Numbered from the stretch's first letter, positions 33,663-46,504 are shown. The stretch: 64,000 bases of DNA from Oscheius sp. JU75 (GCA_037178855.1 JASJZC010000002.1:7452501-7516500); one strand, 5' to 3'. Notes: a model not told the origin generated them from the letters alone. Numbers and translations are program-made.

Positions 33663-36600
33663 TCAATCCTCATCGTCCAGATTCAGGTCGTCGAGGTTGA
33701 TGTCGTTGCCGCCTTCCGGATCGCCGAAATCGTCGTCTGACCAGCTGCCTTCCTGGGCGTCCGCTACTATCTGAAAGTTGAGAGGGTTTACAAAGTACAA
33801 GCAAGGAGAATATGTGATTTTGACCCGTTTTGTATCGGTGAGTTGCTCAAATGACCAAGATTTATGCGCCCCCCATACAATCTTTTCACTCACAGCCTCA
33901 AAAAACACGAGACACCTACAATTTTTATTACGTGTTAGTTAGCTCGAAAGGAGTCTCACCAAAATACAACGCAAATTTTGTCATAGAAATCGAGACATTT
34001 CCAAAATTTGTCTGAACTACTGTACTTTATCGACCATCTTATGCGTCAACATATTCTACTCGTTTTTAGCCCAAAACCCAGCCTGACTCTCAAAAACAAA
34101 CCTCAGGTTGATTCCGATGGTCATGATGCACGAGGTCCGGGGTCTCATCCTGCGGGACGACGTCGGGTCGGGGCTTCTCGGCTACGAGGTCCGGTTGGAC
34201 GGCTCTGCCGGGAATCTCGATTTCCTCCTCCTCCTCCTCTTCAGGCTCGGGGGTCGGTTCTCTCGGTGGCGGGGTGGGCTCTCGACGGGGCGAGGGCTGA
34301 GCCGGGACGGGTGCAGTTCTCAGCGGAGACGCAACATCGAGCTGGATCTCCTGGGCCTGGGGCTGCTTCTTCGGCGGAGCGCTCTCGACACCGTGCAGAA
34401 TGGCGCGACCATCGTCCGTGAAGGACAGGGCTCCTAAATTTTTTTATTTTTTTTGGCTAAAAATTAAGAAATACCATTATCCACTGCCTGCTGAATTTCC
34501 TCCTGGACATTTCTCTGCGCGACGGGCGGGGCTCGAGCACTGGCCGGAACTGCCACTTGGGAGACGGCGCGAAGGTAGGATTCGGCACGGAGCGAGTCGT
34601 TGAAGCCGGGGAAGAGATTCTCATACTTGACCGGGTCGGCAAGGCTCTCGCCAATCTTCTGAAAGACAGAAGGCTTAGTAAGGGTTCTGCTATTATTACA
34701 CACTTACAGATATTCGATATTCAAAGCCTATTTCCAGGCGCTCTAATTGTAAGTTATTAATCTCATATATGTTTTCTGGTCATCTTTTTGTATTTTTTAG
34801 GTTTCTAGGTAAAGAAAGCTTATACGTTGTCAGGGTCAAAAGACATGTATAACAACTTTCAGTAGGTCAAAGTGTTTTCAAAGTACGACTGCAAAACTAT
34901 TCTTCTAACAACTTTTGAACCAGTCGATGTATTACTTTACACTTTGAGCTCAAAATTAAAAAGACAAACTGGACAAAAAATGTCGGAATATATCTGAATT
35001 CGATAAGGAGAGACTATGGCTCATGTGCATACAAAAATAGAACAATGGTTTTTAGCATAAAATGCAGCACTTTATGCCCTTAGCGAACCGAAGTAAATAT
35101 TTATCGCTGGCAATTTTAGAAGTTTACGGGGGTTATCTCCGATTTCGCGATGCAATCATTTTTGCTTCGTTTCTCTAGGGCGAAGTGCTAAAATTTGGTC
35201 CAGTTCCTTGTAGAAAGCGAATACTGGCTTAGGTCAAAGATACAAAAATAAACGAAAATGAAGATAATCCTCAGAATCAGAATTTTTTGGTGGTTTCTGT
35301 GGTGAAGTCCGATTTTTGTTATCTGAAGTACGGTTTAAACATTTTCCTGGTTAACAAAATTCATCAGAATCAATTTTTCAGCTTCAAACCCTAGCCTTTT
35401 AGGCGCGAAATTCGAAACGCAACTCAGGAAAAACACTAACCTTACTGCTGTTCTTCGACACCCTATCAGCCTTCTCCTTCCACAACGAAATGACCCTCGG
35501 GACTTGGGACGGGCAGTGAGTCCTGGCAAAGAAGGCCGCTTCGGGGAGTCGATCCGACGCGATCAGAATGTCCAGACAACTGTCTACATCTCCCAAGAGG
35601 AGTTTGCTCAAGAACTGCACATTGTGCAGATTCGTGGCTGCCGCATCCTCACTGAGCTTCTCAAGCATGTCCGCCGAGCCTGAGGCGGTGGCCAGGAGCA
35701 TCAGGGCGCCGAGATCCTTGGCCCTGCGGTGGCACTCGCCGGCGAGCTTGATTTCCGACTTGGCAGTGGCGACGTGAGCCAGCTGCTTCCATTTTTCCTC
35801 AGCATCACTGACCTGGGCGAGCTCGAAAGCGGTTTTCAGGTCTCCCAACGAAATGGCCAAATCGAATTTGTGATCCGGATCCTGACTGACGGCCAGAGCT
35901 TGGCGCTTGAAGCCCTGTTTCTCGAGGAAGTGAGCGACGCGTGTACGTTGCTCTTTCGGGACTGTGGAGAGGACACGATCGGCCGAGTCGAAGTCGCGAC
36001 GCATTACCGCAGTCTGATACTCGAGTACGCTGAGAAGAAGCTTGTAGGAGATGACATTCAGGTCCTTGTCGATAGCGTAGATACGCGACTCCTTGGCCAT
36101 GTAGCCGAGCTGAAAATGGGAGACATTAGAGATGCAATTTTTGGAGTTTTTGGTTGCGTTTGTATTAAATCTTATCAAAGCCTATGAGTTGGTGCGCAAC
36201 TGGAAGATCTTTTCTTTTCGGCGGTTTGATTTTCGCACATCTAGCCTCTAGACTGACTCCCGGATGGAACTTCGGATATCTAACAAACGAACCCAAGAAA
36301 TCGCGCCAGCGCCTGGTAAGGCCTCAAATTTGAGGGGTATTCAGGGATTTGTCAGAAATTTTTTTGAAAATACAAACAGCGCGCCAAAACATAAGCGGCG
36401 ATTCAAAAGTGGAGGGGCAGCATTTAGGATATCTGAGTTTTCGTCTATCCATGATTTCACTGCGAAAATGTTTACGAGGAACTTTGATAAAACAAACTTA
36501 CCAGGAAGATGGGACGATCAACATGAGCAATAGTGACAATCTCTCCGCCAACATAGTAGTTCAGTCTGTTCAGCGTTGTCGTGTAGACGAAGCAGTCTCC

Positions 36601-39600
36601 GACCCAGAAGCCAGTCTTGACGGCCTCAGCCTGCTCTCCTTAAACGGTCATTTTAACACGATTAAGAATTTAAAAAACTGACCAACAACATCAAAAGCAC
36701 TCTCCACACCATCCTCGGTGATTTCGTCGGCAGAGGCGTTACCGTAGGCCTCGGTATCGTACTTGAGAATGTAGAAAGAGTCCTCGGCACACAAGGCGAC
36801 GAGATTTCCCGCATCATTCCACGCGACGAGCTTCGGATTGCCTATCTCGATGCGACGGATCAGGTTGGCCGTCTCCCAGTCGTAGAAACAGACATTGTTG
36901 GCGGAGCGAGCTGCGAGCAGGGGGCCGGCATGGATTCCCTCAAGGACAGATTCGGACCGAATCTGCTTGAAGTCCTGAAAAATGAGAATTAGGAACTTTT
37001 AACTTTTGAATTTGCATGCATTAGCTGGGAAAGAGTAAGTCCAGTTCACAGGGACAAAAATCTTGTGACAGGTTGGAATAAAGAACACAAGGCATTTAGA
37101 CAGACTGACAACCATTTTGAACAGGAACTGAACCAAATACCAACCTTGAAGTTCTTCTTGATCTTGAGATTCGTTGCGCTCTCGCGAATGGCGAAGAGGT
37201 TAGAGTCCGGAGCCCAGACGAATTCGATGGCTGAGCCGAAATCCTTATTTCTCAACGAGAGGGCCGTGTAGACGATATATTCTCCGTCACCGCAGGCCGT
37301 GACGAAGCGCCCATTTGGTGAGTGGGTAATTGTATGGGGGAAGACCTCCGACGAGCCCATATCCTTCACAGCCAATGAGATTCGCTCTCCGTCCTGCATC
37401 GCGTCGAGGATTTCCGCGTCTACAGTCTTCAAATTGGCCTGTTGAATCTCCGAATGCTTGGCCCAGACGATTTTTCCGGAGCTGTCCATGCTTGCCTAAA
37501 TTTTCTTGTCTTTGCCTTTAGCAATAGGGCAAATACCGCCGGCTCGTCGCGTCCTAGCTTGACAATGACAGAGCCCTCGTCGTAGCCGATCGCGATCGTA
37601 TTCGTGCCCTTCTGGGCCTGGACACACCAGACACGTTCGAGGCCATAGTTGAGAGTGCTTTCCAGGCGGTAGGTGTTCGAGTGCCAGAGACGGACGGTGG
37701 AGTCTTCGGAGCCTGAAAAAAGGGTGATTGGAAAAGGATTTTCAAGAGGTTCTACCTAAATACTTAAATAATACAATAGTTTAGGTGTGGAAATCAAGAA
37801 TTTTCAGTGTCAGTAGTGACTGTAGCAAAATCTGTCCACCTGTCCCAATCTTCCAGTCGATTCCAGCAATTTGGCTTGTTCCAACGGTCAATTGGGATTC
37901 TCTAGCAAGCGAAATGTCATGTCTATCAGTCTGTCATCTTTTCAACCTGCCCATGCCTACTTATTGTCTGTCAGGCGAAAATTTGAAAACGCAGTCTTTC
38001 AAATCGATCGTGACGGTACCAATACAACGTGGCGCTACGTTAGATAACCACCCAAAGTTGTTTCTTTTTTTCTTTGACCAAGTATTCAATGTTGCCACGT
38101 TGTATGGTAACCATCACAATCATTTGAAGGACTGCGTTCACAACTTTCCGGCTGAACGACTATATTGAAATTTCAGCGTGTCAACCTGCCAATTTTTTGT
38201 CCTGACCATGGCATACTGTCCCATTTACCGCTGACTTTTTCGGCCCGTTTTGGCAATCTGATTGTTCATTCTGTCAATTGGCAAGGTCGTAGACATGTCG
38301 CTTCGATGTGTATGTGATCCTGGACAAATGGTTTTTGTCCATTTGACAATGCCAAAATGAAAAGAGGATCATGTCATCGAGGATTCGCCGTTAGTACGTT
38401 GAAAAATTAAGAACAGACGAACCTGTAATAATGAGCGGCAGCTCCGGATGGAAACCGACAGCGCTGACATTCTGGGAGTGGCCTGTCAGCGTCTGGACGC
38501 AGGTCTTGTTCTGATAGTCCCAGATCTTCACGGTATGATCGTCAGCTCCCGAGATCAGATATGGCTTGTCACCTCCGTGGTAATAGTCGACACAGTTGAC
38601 ACCCTTCTCGTGTCCCTCCAGTGTGAAATTGGGCTGTTGGCTTCCGAATTGCCAAACTTTGACCGTCTTGTCGAGTGAGGCCGTGGCGAAAGTGTTGTTG
38701 TCCTTCGGGTTGATGGCAATCTGCATCACGTAATGGGTATGTCCTGGAAATTGCGAGTTTGTATGGAAAATGAACCAAAAACCTTCGAAGGTCTGCTTCA
38801 TCGTCCACTTGGACTCGAAATCCCACAGCTTGATGAGCATGTCGTCGCTGGAGCTGAGCACGAAGGGCTGCGTGTTGTGGACGGCGACGCATCTGGAAAT
38901 AGATGAATTAGCCAGATTGTAGTGAAAAGAAGGCGGGCTATCAGCCCTTTAGGACCTAAGTTTCGATTCCTTCTCCAGTCGTTCCACCACTGGTAGACTA
39001 CCACTACAGTAACTTGGCTGGTCACATCTAACTCTGTTGGAGTCACTACAAATTTTTGGACGCAAAAGAAAATGGGAATTTGTTAATTAGCATAGTGGGC
39101 TTTAAAGAGACACAGAGAAGAGCACTATTTGAAACAGACCAGTAGATTGCGCTCCTCCCCAGGTATCTAGGATCTCTCTACGCATAAGTTGCTCGTTACT
39201 GGATTCCAGAGCACATTTTCAGCTTGTAAGCATTCAATACTCATAGGTCAAACGTTTCCCAATGAACTGCCGGACTGGGTCTCTGATAGATTTTGTGAAC
39301 TACAAAACTTTCTCTTTTCTCATGTAAGTTTCCTAGAGTTACTGAGTGCGATTTATAAAAAAAAAAGCGTTCTGAGCGCTACTAACTGCTACAAAACGAC
39401 TTTCGTAGCGTTAGGTCCTTCCAACAAGATTGGAATAGTATCAGCGCCGAAAAAAAACGACAAAACTGTACCTGATATAGTCGGAATGTGCCTCAAACTG
39501 ATGTACTCGTTCTTGGGTGTTGTAGTTGAAGATGCGGAGCATCATGTCGTCGCTGCCGACGACCACCCACGATTTCCTCGCGATGAATTTGGCCGTCCTA

Positions 39601-39818
39601 ACCGGCAGGTCTCCAACCTGGATTTTTAATGTATCTGGTCAAAATTTAGTACAAACCTCAAAGCTCTTGACAAGCTGCGAGCTCTCGTAGTTCCAAATGT
39701 GTACATTTCCGTTGTAGAGGCCGACGAGAAGCCAGGTCTCCGTCGGATGGAGATCGACCGACTTGACACGGTCCGACCTGGCCAAGAGCTTTCTCTTGAT
39801 GTCCAGTCGGAGAGGCAT
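33663..39818 (-). CDS. COPB2: Coatomer subunit beta-prime (COPI)
   Basis: This subunit of the COPI coat drives Golgi-to-ER and intra-Golgi vesicle transport and binds dilysine cargo signals. The start [20 protein letters not shown] is the family N-terminus, and its ATG directly follows TTTTCCAG. WD40 repeats follow ([57 protein letters not shown]), then the second propeller ([20 protein letters not shown]). The alpha-solenoid follows ([39 protein letters not shown]). The end is a proline/glutamate-rich linker and an acidic tail ending DLNLDDED. About 900 residues is normal for the family. Three introns are unusually long, about 580, 700 and 700 nt. Identification is secure; some exon edges are by eye. 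Confidence 0.93.
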
Positions 39819-40840
39819 CTGGAAAATTAGGTTTCTACTGCTTTTTAGGTTTTGAATCCAGGAAAATCCCATATAATAGGGGTAGAAATGAGGAAAAACA
39901 CAAGAGGAGATTATAATCGAACCATTTCCAGCATTTTTTAGGCGAAGAACGAGCTCAAACTGGAATGGAGAGGCTGAAAATTTTAGAGAGGGTGAATTCC
40001 AATCTTGCTCCACGTCTTTTGAACTCAAAAGAGATCCAAATACACAGAAACAACGGGTAAATTCACGTCACTTTCTACGTTTCAACGTTCGCCAACTCAA
40101 CGAGGGAGATGGGGCGCGATAGGACCGAGGGCAGGCAGACCTTTAATCGCCAGCAAGGCTTTTAAAACTCGTTTTTCGTTCTGGAAGCTTGAAAATAGGT
40201 CAGAGAGGAAGAAAATCATGGTTTTTGGAACGAAAGAGACCTAGAAACTGTAATTTTAGCAATTAACGGCTGTAGCTGTAAAACATATGATAGAGGAGAG
40301 CTGAAATAGTCGATCGAAAGGCCTAAATTACTCTTGGAAAACTTTTTCCGAACAGTTCCAAGCAATAACTCATTTTACAAAGTTTCTGGATAACTTTTTG
40401 CAAAGTTTTCTTTATTTACAATTCAAGGAAATAACTACTTGCTTTTTGAAAGGAAAAGGTAAAAACGACGAAGGAAACTGGGACAAAGTGACATGGAAAA
40501 CTGTAGAAATGAAAACAGAAACCTGAAAAAAAAACTTGAATGGATCGCCAAAAGAGGTAACCGGTTTTCAGGAAAATTGGGACCGGACCACATTATAGGG
40601 AAACAGCGGCAATTCAAAATTCACCGTGTCATTTTCTTGATTGATAGTAATTCAAGGGTTTGGATAGCTCGAAAGCATTCTGAAGCCATTACAGACGAAA
40701 AGTAAGTAGGCTCTTCACATATTTGCTCTCTGGAGCTCTTTAGCTCCGTAAGATGGGCTCCTTTCATCTTCTAGTTAGTGAATTGCTTTTCTCAACTCTT
40801 CCAACCCTCTGTCATACCCCACCATTTTCAGCTTTCAGAA

Positions 40841-41112
40841 TGTCTGGCCCAGGGGAGCGTATGTACGTGCTCTCGCAGCTGGAGCATCTACACTCCAAAT
40901 TCACCGGCTGTGGAAATGCTGACTGGAATCGTCACGACTGGCTCTGTAACCAGCATCGGGATACGCGAGCCTCGTTGATCTCCCATCCCGGACTGAATTC
41001 TTGGATCGCCGTCGTAGAAAATGAGTCCCGGGCCAGGACACGCTTCAATCTGCTCAACCGAATGATCCAACCATGCGGACCACCTCCAGAAAAATGTCCT
41101 CTTGACGACTAA
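40841..41112 (+). CDS. SF3B5: Splicing factor 3B subunit 5, copy 1
   Basis: The ATG is one base behind CTTTCAG and opens a single exon of 90 codons. It encodes the SF3b10 subunit of the U2 snRNP SF3b complex: MSGPGERMYVLSQLEHLHSK, then HDWLCNQHRDTRASL and a C-terminal EKCPLDD. The length is normal. It differs from the copy at 51583 by about five bases and one residue (Cys for Ser near the C-terminus). Its neighbour is a broken copy of the CDK11 tail, whereas the other copy sits beside the intact CDK11 gene. It appears intact and may be expressed. Confidence 0.9.
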
Positions 41113-41194
41113 AAACGATTTTGTGAATAAACATTGCTCCAAAGGTGTGTTTTTGATCGAATCCTGACTTCCCTGTATATATCTCATTTTCCCT

Positions 41195-41550
41195 GTTTCC
41201 TGCCAATTGATGCCCAGCGGGCAGGACTTCCAGCTCCTGAACGGATTCCTACGTTACGACCCGGAGAGAAGACTGACACCCGAGGAGGCTCTGACTCACG
41301 AATGGTTCAAGGAGGCCCCACTGCCGACTCCGCCTGAAGAATTCCCGACATTCCCGGCCAAAAGCGAGCATCACAAGCCCCTCCCCCGTCTCATCACCAG
41401 AAGAAGAAGGAAGTGGCTCCTTTAATAGTGGTAATCTCCTGAGTTTTGGTGCAATCCAAGTACTTTTCAGAGCGCGACGACGGCCAAGCTGATGACCGAG
41501 CTGAACGTCAAGCCGGAGCAGATGCGAAACAGTGGCTTCAGTCTCAGATT
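41195..41550 (+). pseudogene. Partial CDK11 copy, last two exons
   Basis: This matches the CDK11 3' end (47973-47622, reverse strand) from [20 protein letters not shown] through [17 protein letters not shown]. One C is missing from a C-run near 41385, shifting the frame to an early stop. The intron behind it and the final exon (TAKLMTELNVKPEQMRNSGF) are retained. Retention of the intron shows a DNA copy and not a processed one. There is no kinase core, so it is non-functional as CDK11. Confidence 0.85.
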
Positions 41551-41568
41551 TTGAATCTATATAACTCA

Positions 41569-41982
41569 TTACCTTGTATGGAATGAAGGTGTGATTGTAA
41601 AGTAACAGTTTCGTTCTTGGCAGACGATATCGTCGCCGGAGTCTGAAGCTTCATCTTCGTCGTGCGCGCGGGATGAGAGCCTTGCGACGGGGCCGATTGG
41701 CGAAGCACAGTCAACAGGAGCTCTGTCTGCCTTCATCTCGAACGTCGTAGTCTGTACCAGCTCGGAATAGCGAGGACCGCCGCCCGGTTCGACGATGTTG
41801 CTAGGCTGACGACGCAACTTCAGCGCCGACTTCTTCTCCTTGTCCGAGACGCGAGGAACGGCCGGACCGACGATGTTGCTGGTTATTTGAACGGGACTGG
41901 GCGAGGCTACAGGAAATTCTTGAAAGCGTTTCCGAGTCCGGAAGAGTAATTCGAGATAGTTTCTGCTTGACGAAGGCATAAA
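41569..41982 (-). CDS. Single-exon unrecognised protein or gene fragment
   Basis: A frame starting MPSSSRNYLELLFRTRKRFQ runs about 137 codons to a TAA. It contains two similar stretches (SNIVGPAVPRVSDKEKKSAL and SNIVEPGGGPRYSEL) and an acidic DEDEASDSGDDIV near the end. The composition is protein-like, not repeat-like. No family is recognised and no partner exons are evident. It lies between the CDK11 fragment and gene-free sequence and could itself be a translocated piece. Confidence 0.35.
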   Translation of the reverse strand, partial: FMPSSSRNYLELLFRTRKRFQEFPVASPSPVQITSNIVGPAVPRVSDKEKKSALKLRRQPSNIVEPGGGPRYSELVQTTTFEMKADRAPVDCASPIGPVARLSSRAHDEDEASDSGDDIVCQERNCYFTITPSFHTR

Positions 41983-42019
41983 ATAAGTTAAGGTAACAAC
42001 TAATTGCAACAGAAGCAAT

Positions 42020-42757
42020 CAAGGAGTTCGTGACGTGGCTCTACTCTTTCAACGTTCCACCAGCCGTCTACGACGGCTTTACCGTCACCTATTCTTGACT
42101 TAGCATTGGCAACAGGCGTCTACGCCGCTTCTCCAATTGCCTAAGTTTCCAAGTTCCCTCAAAAGCTGTCTTGTCAACTAAATTCTTGACATGTAATGAC
42201 TTGCCATCTTTTTCTCGTGGTAATACACGGACAGACACCATCGCACTTTAGTAATAGAGAGATGTTGCGAATCGATCTTTTGGAGAATCGCTGCATGCTC
42301 GCTAGCATTGACCATAGGTTGTTTCTTAAAAACAATTTGGAGCCGAAATCGTGGGATTTTCATCTATGGCATGTTTTGCAAAGCTGCAGATTTTAATCTG
42401 TTCTACAGCTTTGCAGAACATCAAAAATTCGAAAAAGGCCTCTTTGGGCCTTAAAATTGGGTTGTCAAGGGAGGCTTTAGGACTTCCAACTTTAGAAACT
42501 GCAAACTTCATTCGAAAGCGATTGGAAGCAATTACGAATTTTGTTTTCGATATTTTCAGAAAAAAAGTTTGCTTTGTTCAAAAAAAAATTCTTTCAGTTA
42601 AAAAACCCAGCTGGCGCCTTTTCTCCTTGGAGCGCGATTTCTGATACGATAACACTCTTTGTCCTTCTTTTTCTAGCTGTTTGCTATTGCTACTCAGTTT
42701 ACTTTGAATTTGTTTCAAAAAGCACAATTTTCAGATTAAATATTCCACAAATTCCGA
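42020..42757. other. No gene seen
   Basis: AT-rich sequence with only shadow frames. A TTTTCAG just before 42735 is the likely acceptor for the next gene's leader. Confidence 0.5.
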
Positions 42758-45700
42758 ATGCTCGAAGAAAATGAGGAGAAGGCAGGTGCTATCTATAAAA
42801 TGGTTGACCACTTGATCTTTAGCTATCTGAGCAGACGAGAAGTATGTTTTTGGTTTTTTTTTTTGAATATTGAGTTTTTAGTATAAAAACGCAGAGTCTG
42901 GGATATGCTCCGATTCTCTTTGGCTTCGGAGAAGGGACCCTGACAGACCCGTCCTGGTTCAGGGGAGTCTGCACGAGAAAAGTCTGGAAGATATTGTGGA
43001 GGTAGGTCTCTCTGTCTCTCTCAGTTTTTCACTCTTCCTGTCTCCTTGTCTCCTTGTATTTCTGCCTCTCTGTCTTTCTATCTCTCTGTCTCTGTCTCTG
43101 TTTCTCAGTTTCTCCGTCTCTCTGTCTCTCTGATCTTGTAGACTCTTCCAGCTCTTCTATCATTATGGTCGCTTCGAAGTACCGGCAGAGTTTATGTACA
43201 TGGAGCAACAGCTCCGACAGATCTCGAATCAGTTCACAGAGAGCCTTGTCAACTTTTCCCAGACCAACAAGAAGAGATTCCAGTAAGTTACCACGATTGG
43301 TTTTTACAAGGTAGACTGTTCAGAGAACGACACAGTCGGTTTATGACCAATCAGAGACGGAGTAGACAGGGAGAGAGTGTCCTGAATCAGAATACCCGAC
43401 TGGCAAATGCATCGAACATGGTTCAGGTAAGAGACAGAGGGCTCTAGAATCTAGTAACTGTCCACCTCAGATTCCTTCAGTAGGACAAGCAGGGAAAACG
43501 CATAGTCATATGGTACAAGACGACTTTGTACTACCTACATCCTCCAGGGTGAGTTCGTTGAGAGATAGGGAGACAGCGACAGGGACTGACAGACACATTT
43601 CCAGACCTCTTTGTACTCTCAGCAACAGTCTGTACCAGTCGAGAATAATTCTGTTCCCTATCCGCATACTTCCAGTGACCATACATGTTTGGTTGAAGAC
43701 GGTAAGACATCCCTCTTTCCTTCCAAATCACCCTCTTACAGGTTCCAGTAGACGAAAGTCGAAGCCTACCAAGCACCATGCTCAAAACGTGGTGAAAATC
43801 ATCGAAACAATAGGAACGAATAAGCTCCAAATGCGCGAGAACAAGCAGATCGGGGAGGACAATTGGGATTTGGGAAATGATTTTGAGCAGCTCTTCCAGG
43901 AGTTCTATCCCGACATGGAGGTAGGACATGACTATCTTTTATGTAACACAGTGCGTCAGGTTTGCAACCAGATGGTCCTGGACGTATTCGACCAGGGGCC
44001 CCTGTCTCTATTGGATGATGTGAATGGCATTGAGGAGAGAACTGTTATGGAAAAGTCTAGAGAAGTGTTCAGTCATAAACTCCATGTAAGTTCAGAGACA
44101 GTGACATAGATTCAGAGAGATAGAGACAGACGGTCTATTTTCAGAACTCCATCGAACAAATCGTCGGAGAGTTTGAAGAGGGAGGAGAGCAGAGGGCAGA
44201 GACAGAGACGGCTTCAAGTTCTGAACCTGTGATTTCTATGGAAACTGAATCGATCAGTATCTCCGAAACTTCTGTTGACAGTTCGGTCGAGATGACAGAC
44301 CCAGTAGAAACAGTAGAGCGGAGCCGGAAGGCAATCGAGGCGCTACCTGAAAATGAAACGAACTCCCAAAAGAACACAGTTGCTCCAAAGAGGTAACCAT
44401 ATTTTTCATTACGCTTACTTTGATTTCTTTCAGTAGCATTATGGAGGACCTTTTCGGAAAGGAGGATGGAGAACTGACTCAAAGTCCTAAAGCAAAACCT
44501 GTCGTGATCAGAAGATCACCTACAAGAGAATCCGAAGAGAAACAGCCTGCGCAGTGAGTTCCCCACTGCCACTCAATTTCTTAGTCTCTGTTTCTTTGTT
44601 ACTAACAGTTTTATTTAGGTCCAGCTCGAAGATGAAGCCAAAAAATCTGGTGGAAACTAAGGAACCGAACAGTAAGATGATAGACCGATCCAGATCCCCA
44701 GTTCGACCAATCAATAGACCCAGATACCCCAGTTCTTCGGACCCCAAAACATCTTTGAAAGCTGCTGATAAGTAAGAAAAGGAATAGATGGTTGATAAAG
44801 AAACTTTAGGGCTCGTGGAGAATCCCCCAAAGTGTCGAAGATTGATGATGACCGTCGCCGGGAACGTGACAGGAGAGAGGAGAGACTCCGAGAGAAGCAG
44901 AGAGTCACGGACAGGGAGCGGGACAGAGACCGAGCCAGGGAAAAGGATTACCTTGAGAGGGAGAAGAGGGATCAGGACAGGTAAGAGACAGGGACACAGA
45001 AAGACAGAGATCTCCCAGAAGTCGTCCCCCAAAGAAGGAGCCTGAAGAGCGGCCAATTGGTTGTCATGGTCGAAGACTATCTGCTGCCTCTACATCCAGT
45101 TCTTCGTCAGCTATTGACGATAGAAGTCCACGTCCGGTCATAAGAGACAGAAGTCCAAGAGCCAAAGAGACGAGGAAACTGTCGCCGAAATCCAGGAGGT
45201 AGGAATGGCAGAGGCCTTGTAACAAGTTTTAGGAGTCCTGTGAGAGAGAAGCCGAGGGAGGACGGAGAGATTGAGAGTAAAAGGGCTACTGAGACAAAGA
45301 GTCAGTCGAAGAAAGTGGCAGACAAGAACGAACCTGACGTGGTTATAACAAAGGAAGTCGATTCGAAACTGTAAGCGACTGTCACTGTCACTGTTCCTCT
45401 TTCAGAATCTCGTCCCGACATGCCTCCGATGCAGTCTTTCATCAAATGTTCCCATCGACTCCCAGGTTCCAGAACCAGATCAAGGTAAACCCATTATATA
45501 TTTTCCAATCAGTGCTTCTAGATCCCCAAAATGAAGATTTCTCGGGAAGGAAAAGCTCTTGAGCCAACACCGCCCAGCAAGGAACCAGAAGTGATCAAGA
45601 AGGTTCTTCCAAAGACAGTGCCAGTGACAGAGACAGTTGTCAAAGAGTCTCCTGTCATTCTGTCAAAGCTGCCGATTGTTCCAGTGGAGGAGAGAGAGAA

Positions 45701-46115
45701 CACTCCTGACAATGTTCCAGAACTTTCCAAAGGAGTCATTGATCCGTTGTTGAAGAACCGGATTCCGAAGTGTACGATGAGTGATTCGAGATGTGAGTTC
45801 CCTTCCAGTACTAGACAGCAGCCACAAACACGGCAGTTAGATAGCGCCGTTGTTTGTGGGTTCCAATATTTGACAGAACATTTTCTAATATACACAACTT
45901 CAGTGGCTTGTATGCTATCCAATGTCCAACAGCGTCGTGAGACCCTAGCCAGCGAAGCAAAAGAGGACGAAGTTAGGAAGAGATCAGCCGAAGAGATAGT
46001 AGTGGAGACACACTTCCAACCTATTGACAGCGAACCGGCCAATAAGGTGCCTAAACGTAGGAAAATCAATCTGGAAGAAGCTGAAGAAATGCTCAAGAGG
46101 CTGCATGGAAGCTAG
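42758..46115 (+). CDS. LisH-like, charged nuclear protein (NPAT-like architecture)
   Basis: The N-terminus MLEENEEKAGAIYKMVDHL followed by IFSYLSRREYKNAE looks like a LisH helix pair. It is followed by EKSLEDIVE, then RLFQLFYHYGRFEVPAEFMY and EQQLRQIS. That order recalls the histone-locus factor NPAT. Later exons are Ser/Glu-rich (SSSEPVISMETESISISETS), then RS/RD/RE-rich (RRRERDRREERLREKQRV). A basic C-terminus contains PKRRKINLEEAEEMLKRLHG. The frame that fits best changes by one base between the exon ending at 43001 and the one beginning at 43142, so that junction is uncertain. About 14 exons are evident. A nuclear role is likely; the NPAT link is tentative. Confidence 0.55.
45821..45862. 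repeat. Dispersed palindromic element copy
   Basis: AGCCACAAACACGGCAGTTA, then GATAGCGCCGTTGTTTGTGG. This is a complete inverted-repeat copy inside an intron of the LisH-like gene. Confidence 0.65.
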
Positions 46116-46188
46116 ATTGAGATCTCATTGTGTATTGAATGGTAACATAAAACTTATACAGAAAACTTTGGCAGAGACTGTATAATAC

Positions 46189-46228
46189 AAAGCCGACAGT
46201 TAGACAGCGCCGCCGATTGTGGCTCTTT
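46189..46228. repeat. Dispersed palindromic element copy
   Basis: GCCGACAGTTAGACAGCGCC, then GCCGATTGTGGCTC, between the convergent gene ends. Confidence 0.6.
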
Positions 46229-46294
46229 TCCTCCAAAACACATAAAAACAGCACAGCAGACATTTATTGAACAGACATCTCGTTTTGCCGCATC

Positions 46295-46504
46295 TCAGTC
46301 GTCGTCGTTCTGCGTGCTGACGACCTTGTAACGGTAGATGACGGCCTTCTCCTCGAGCAATTTCAGTTCCGTCGTCACAGCATCCCAGAAATCCTTCTTC
46401 GTGTCGCATTGGGCCCGAAGCTTGGCCAGAGTCTTCTCCGCCTTAGCCAGTCGCAGCACTTCTACTCGCAGTCGGGCCACCGAGGCAGCGTCTTCTTTCG
46501 GCAT
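46295..46504 (-). CDS. Small helical (coiled-coil) protein, 69 aa
   Basis: A single exon opens with MPKEDAASVARLRVEVLRLA and continues with heptad-like KTLAKLRAQCDTKKDFWDAV to an acidic QNDDD end. A CCATTCAG acceptor lies 11 nt before the ATG, supporting the start. The length and helical character recall prefoldin-like or complex-stabilising small subunits. I cannot assign a family. Confidence 0.55.
   Translation of the reverse strand: MPKEDAASVARLRVEVLRLAKAEKTLAKLRAQCDTKKDFWDAVTTELKLLEEKAVIYRYKVVSTQNDDD

Noticed and set aside
38569-38892. Reverse-strand frame parallel to a COPB2 exon
   Set aside because: It is an out-of-frame reading of WD40-coding sequence; the COPB2 frame matches the family.
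38930-39000. Possible second tRNA-like sequence
   Set aside because: A weak B-box-like TTTCGATTCC is present, but there is no A-box at a suitable distance and no foldable arms.
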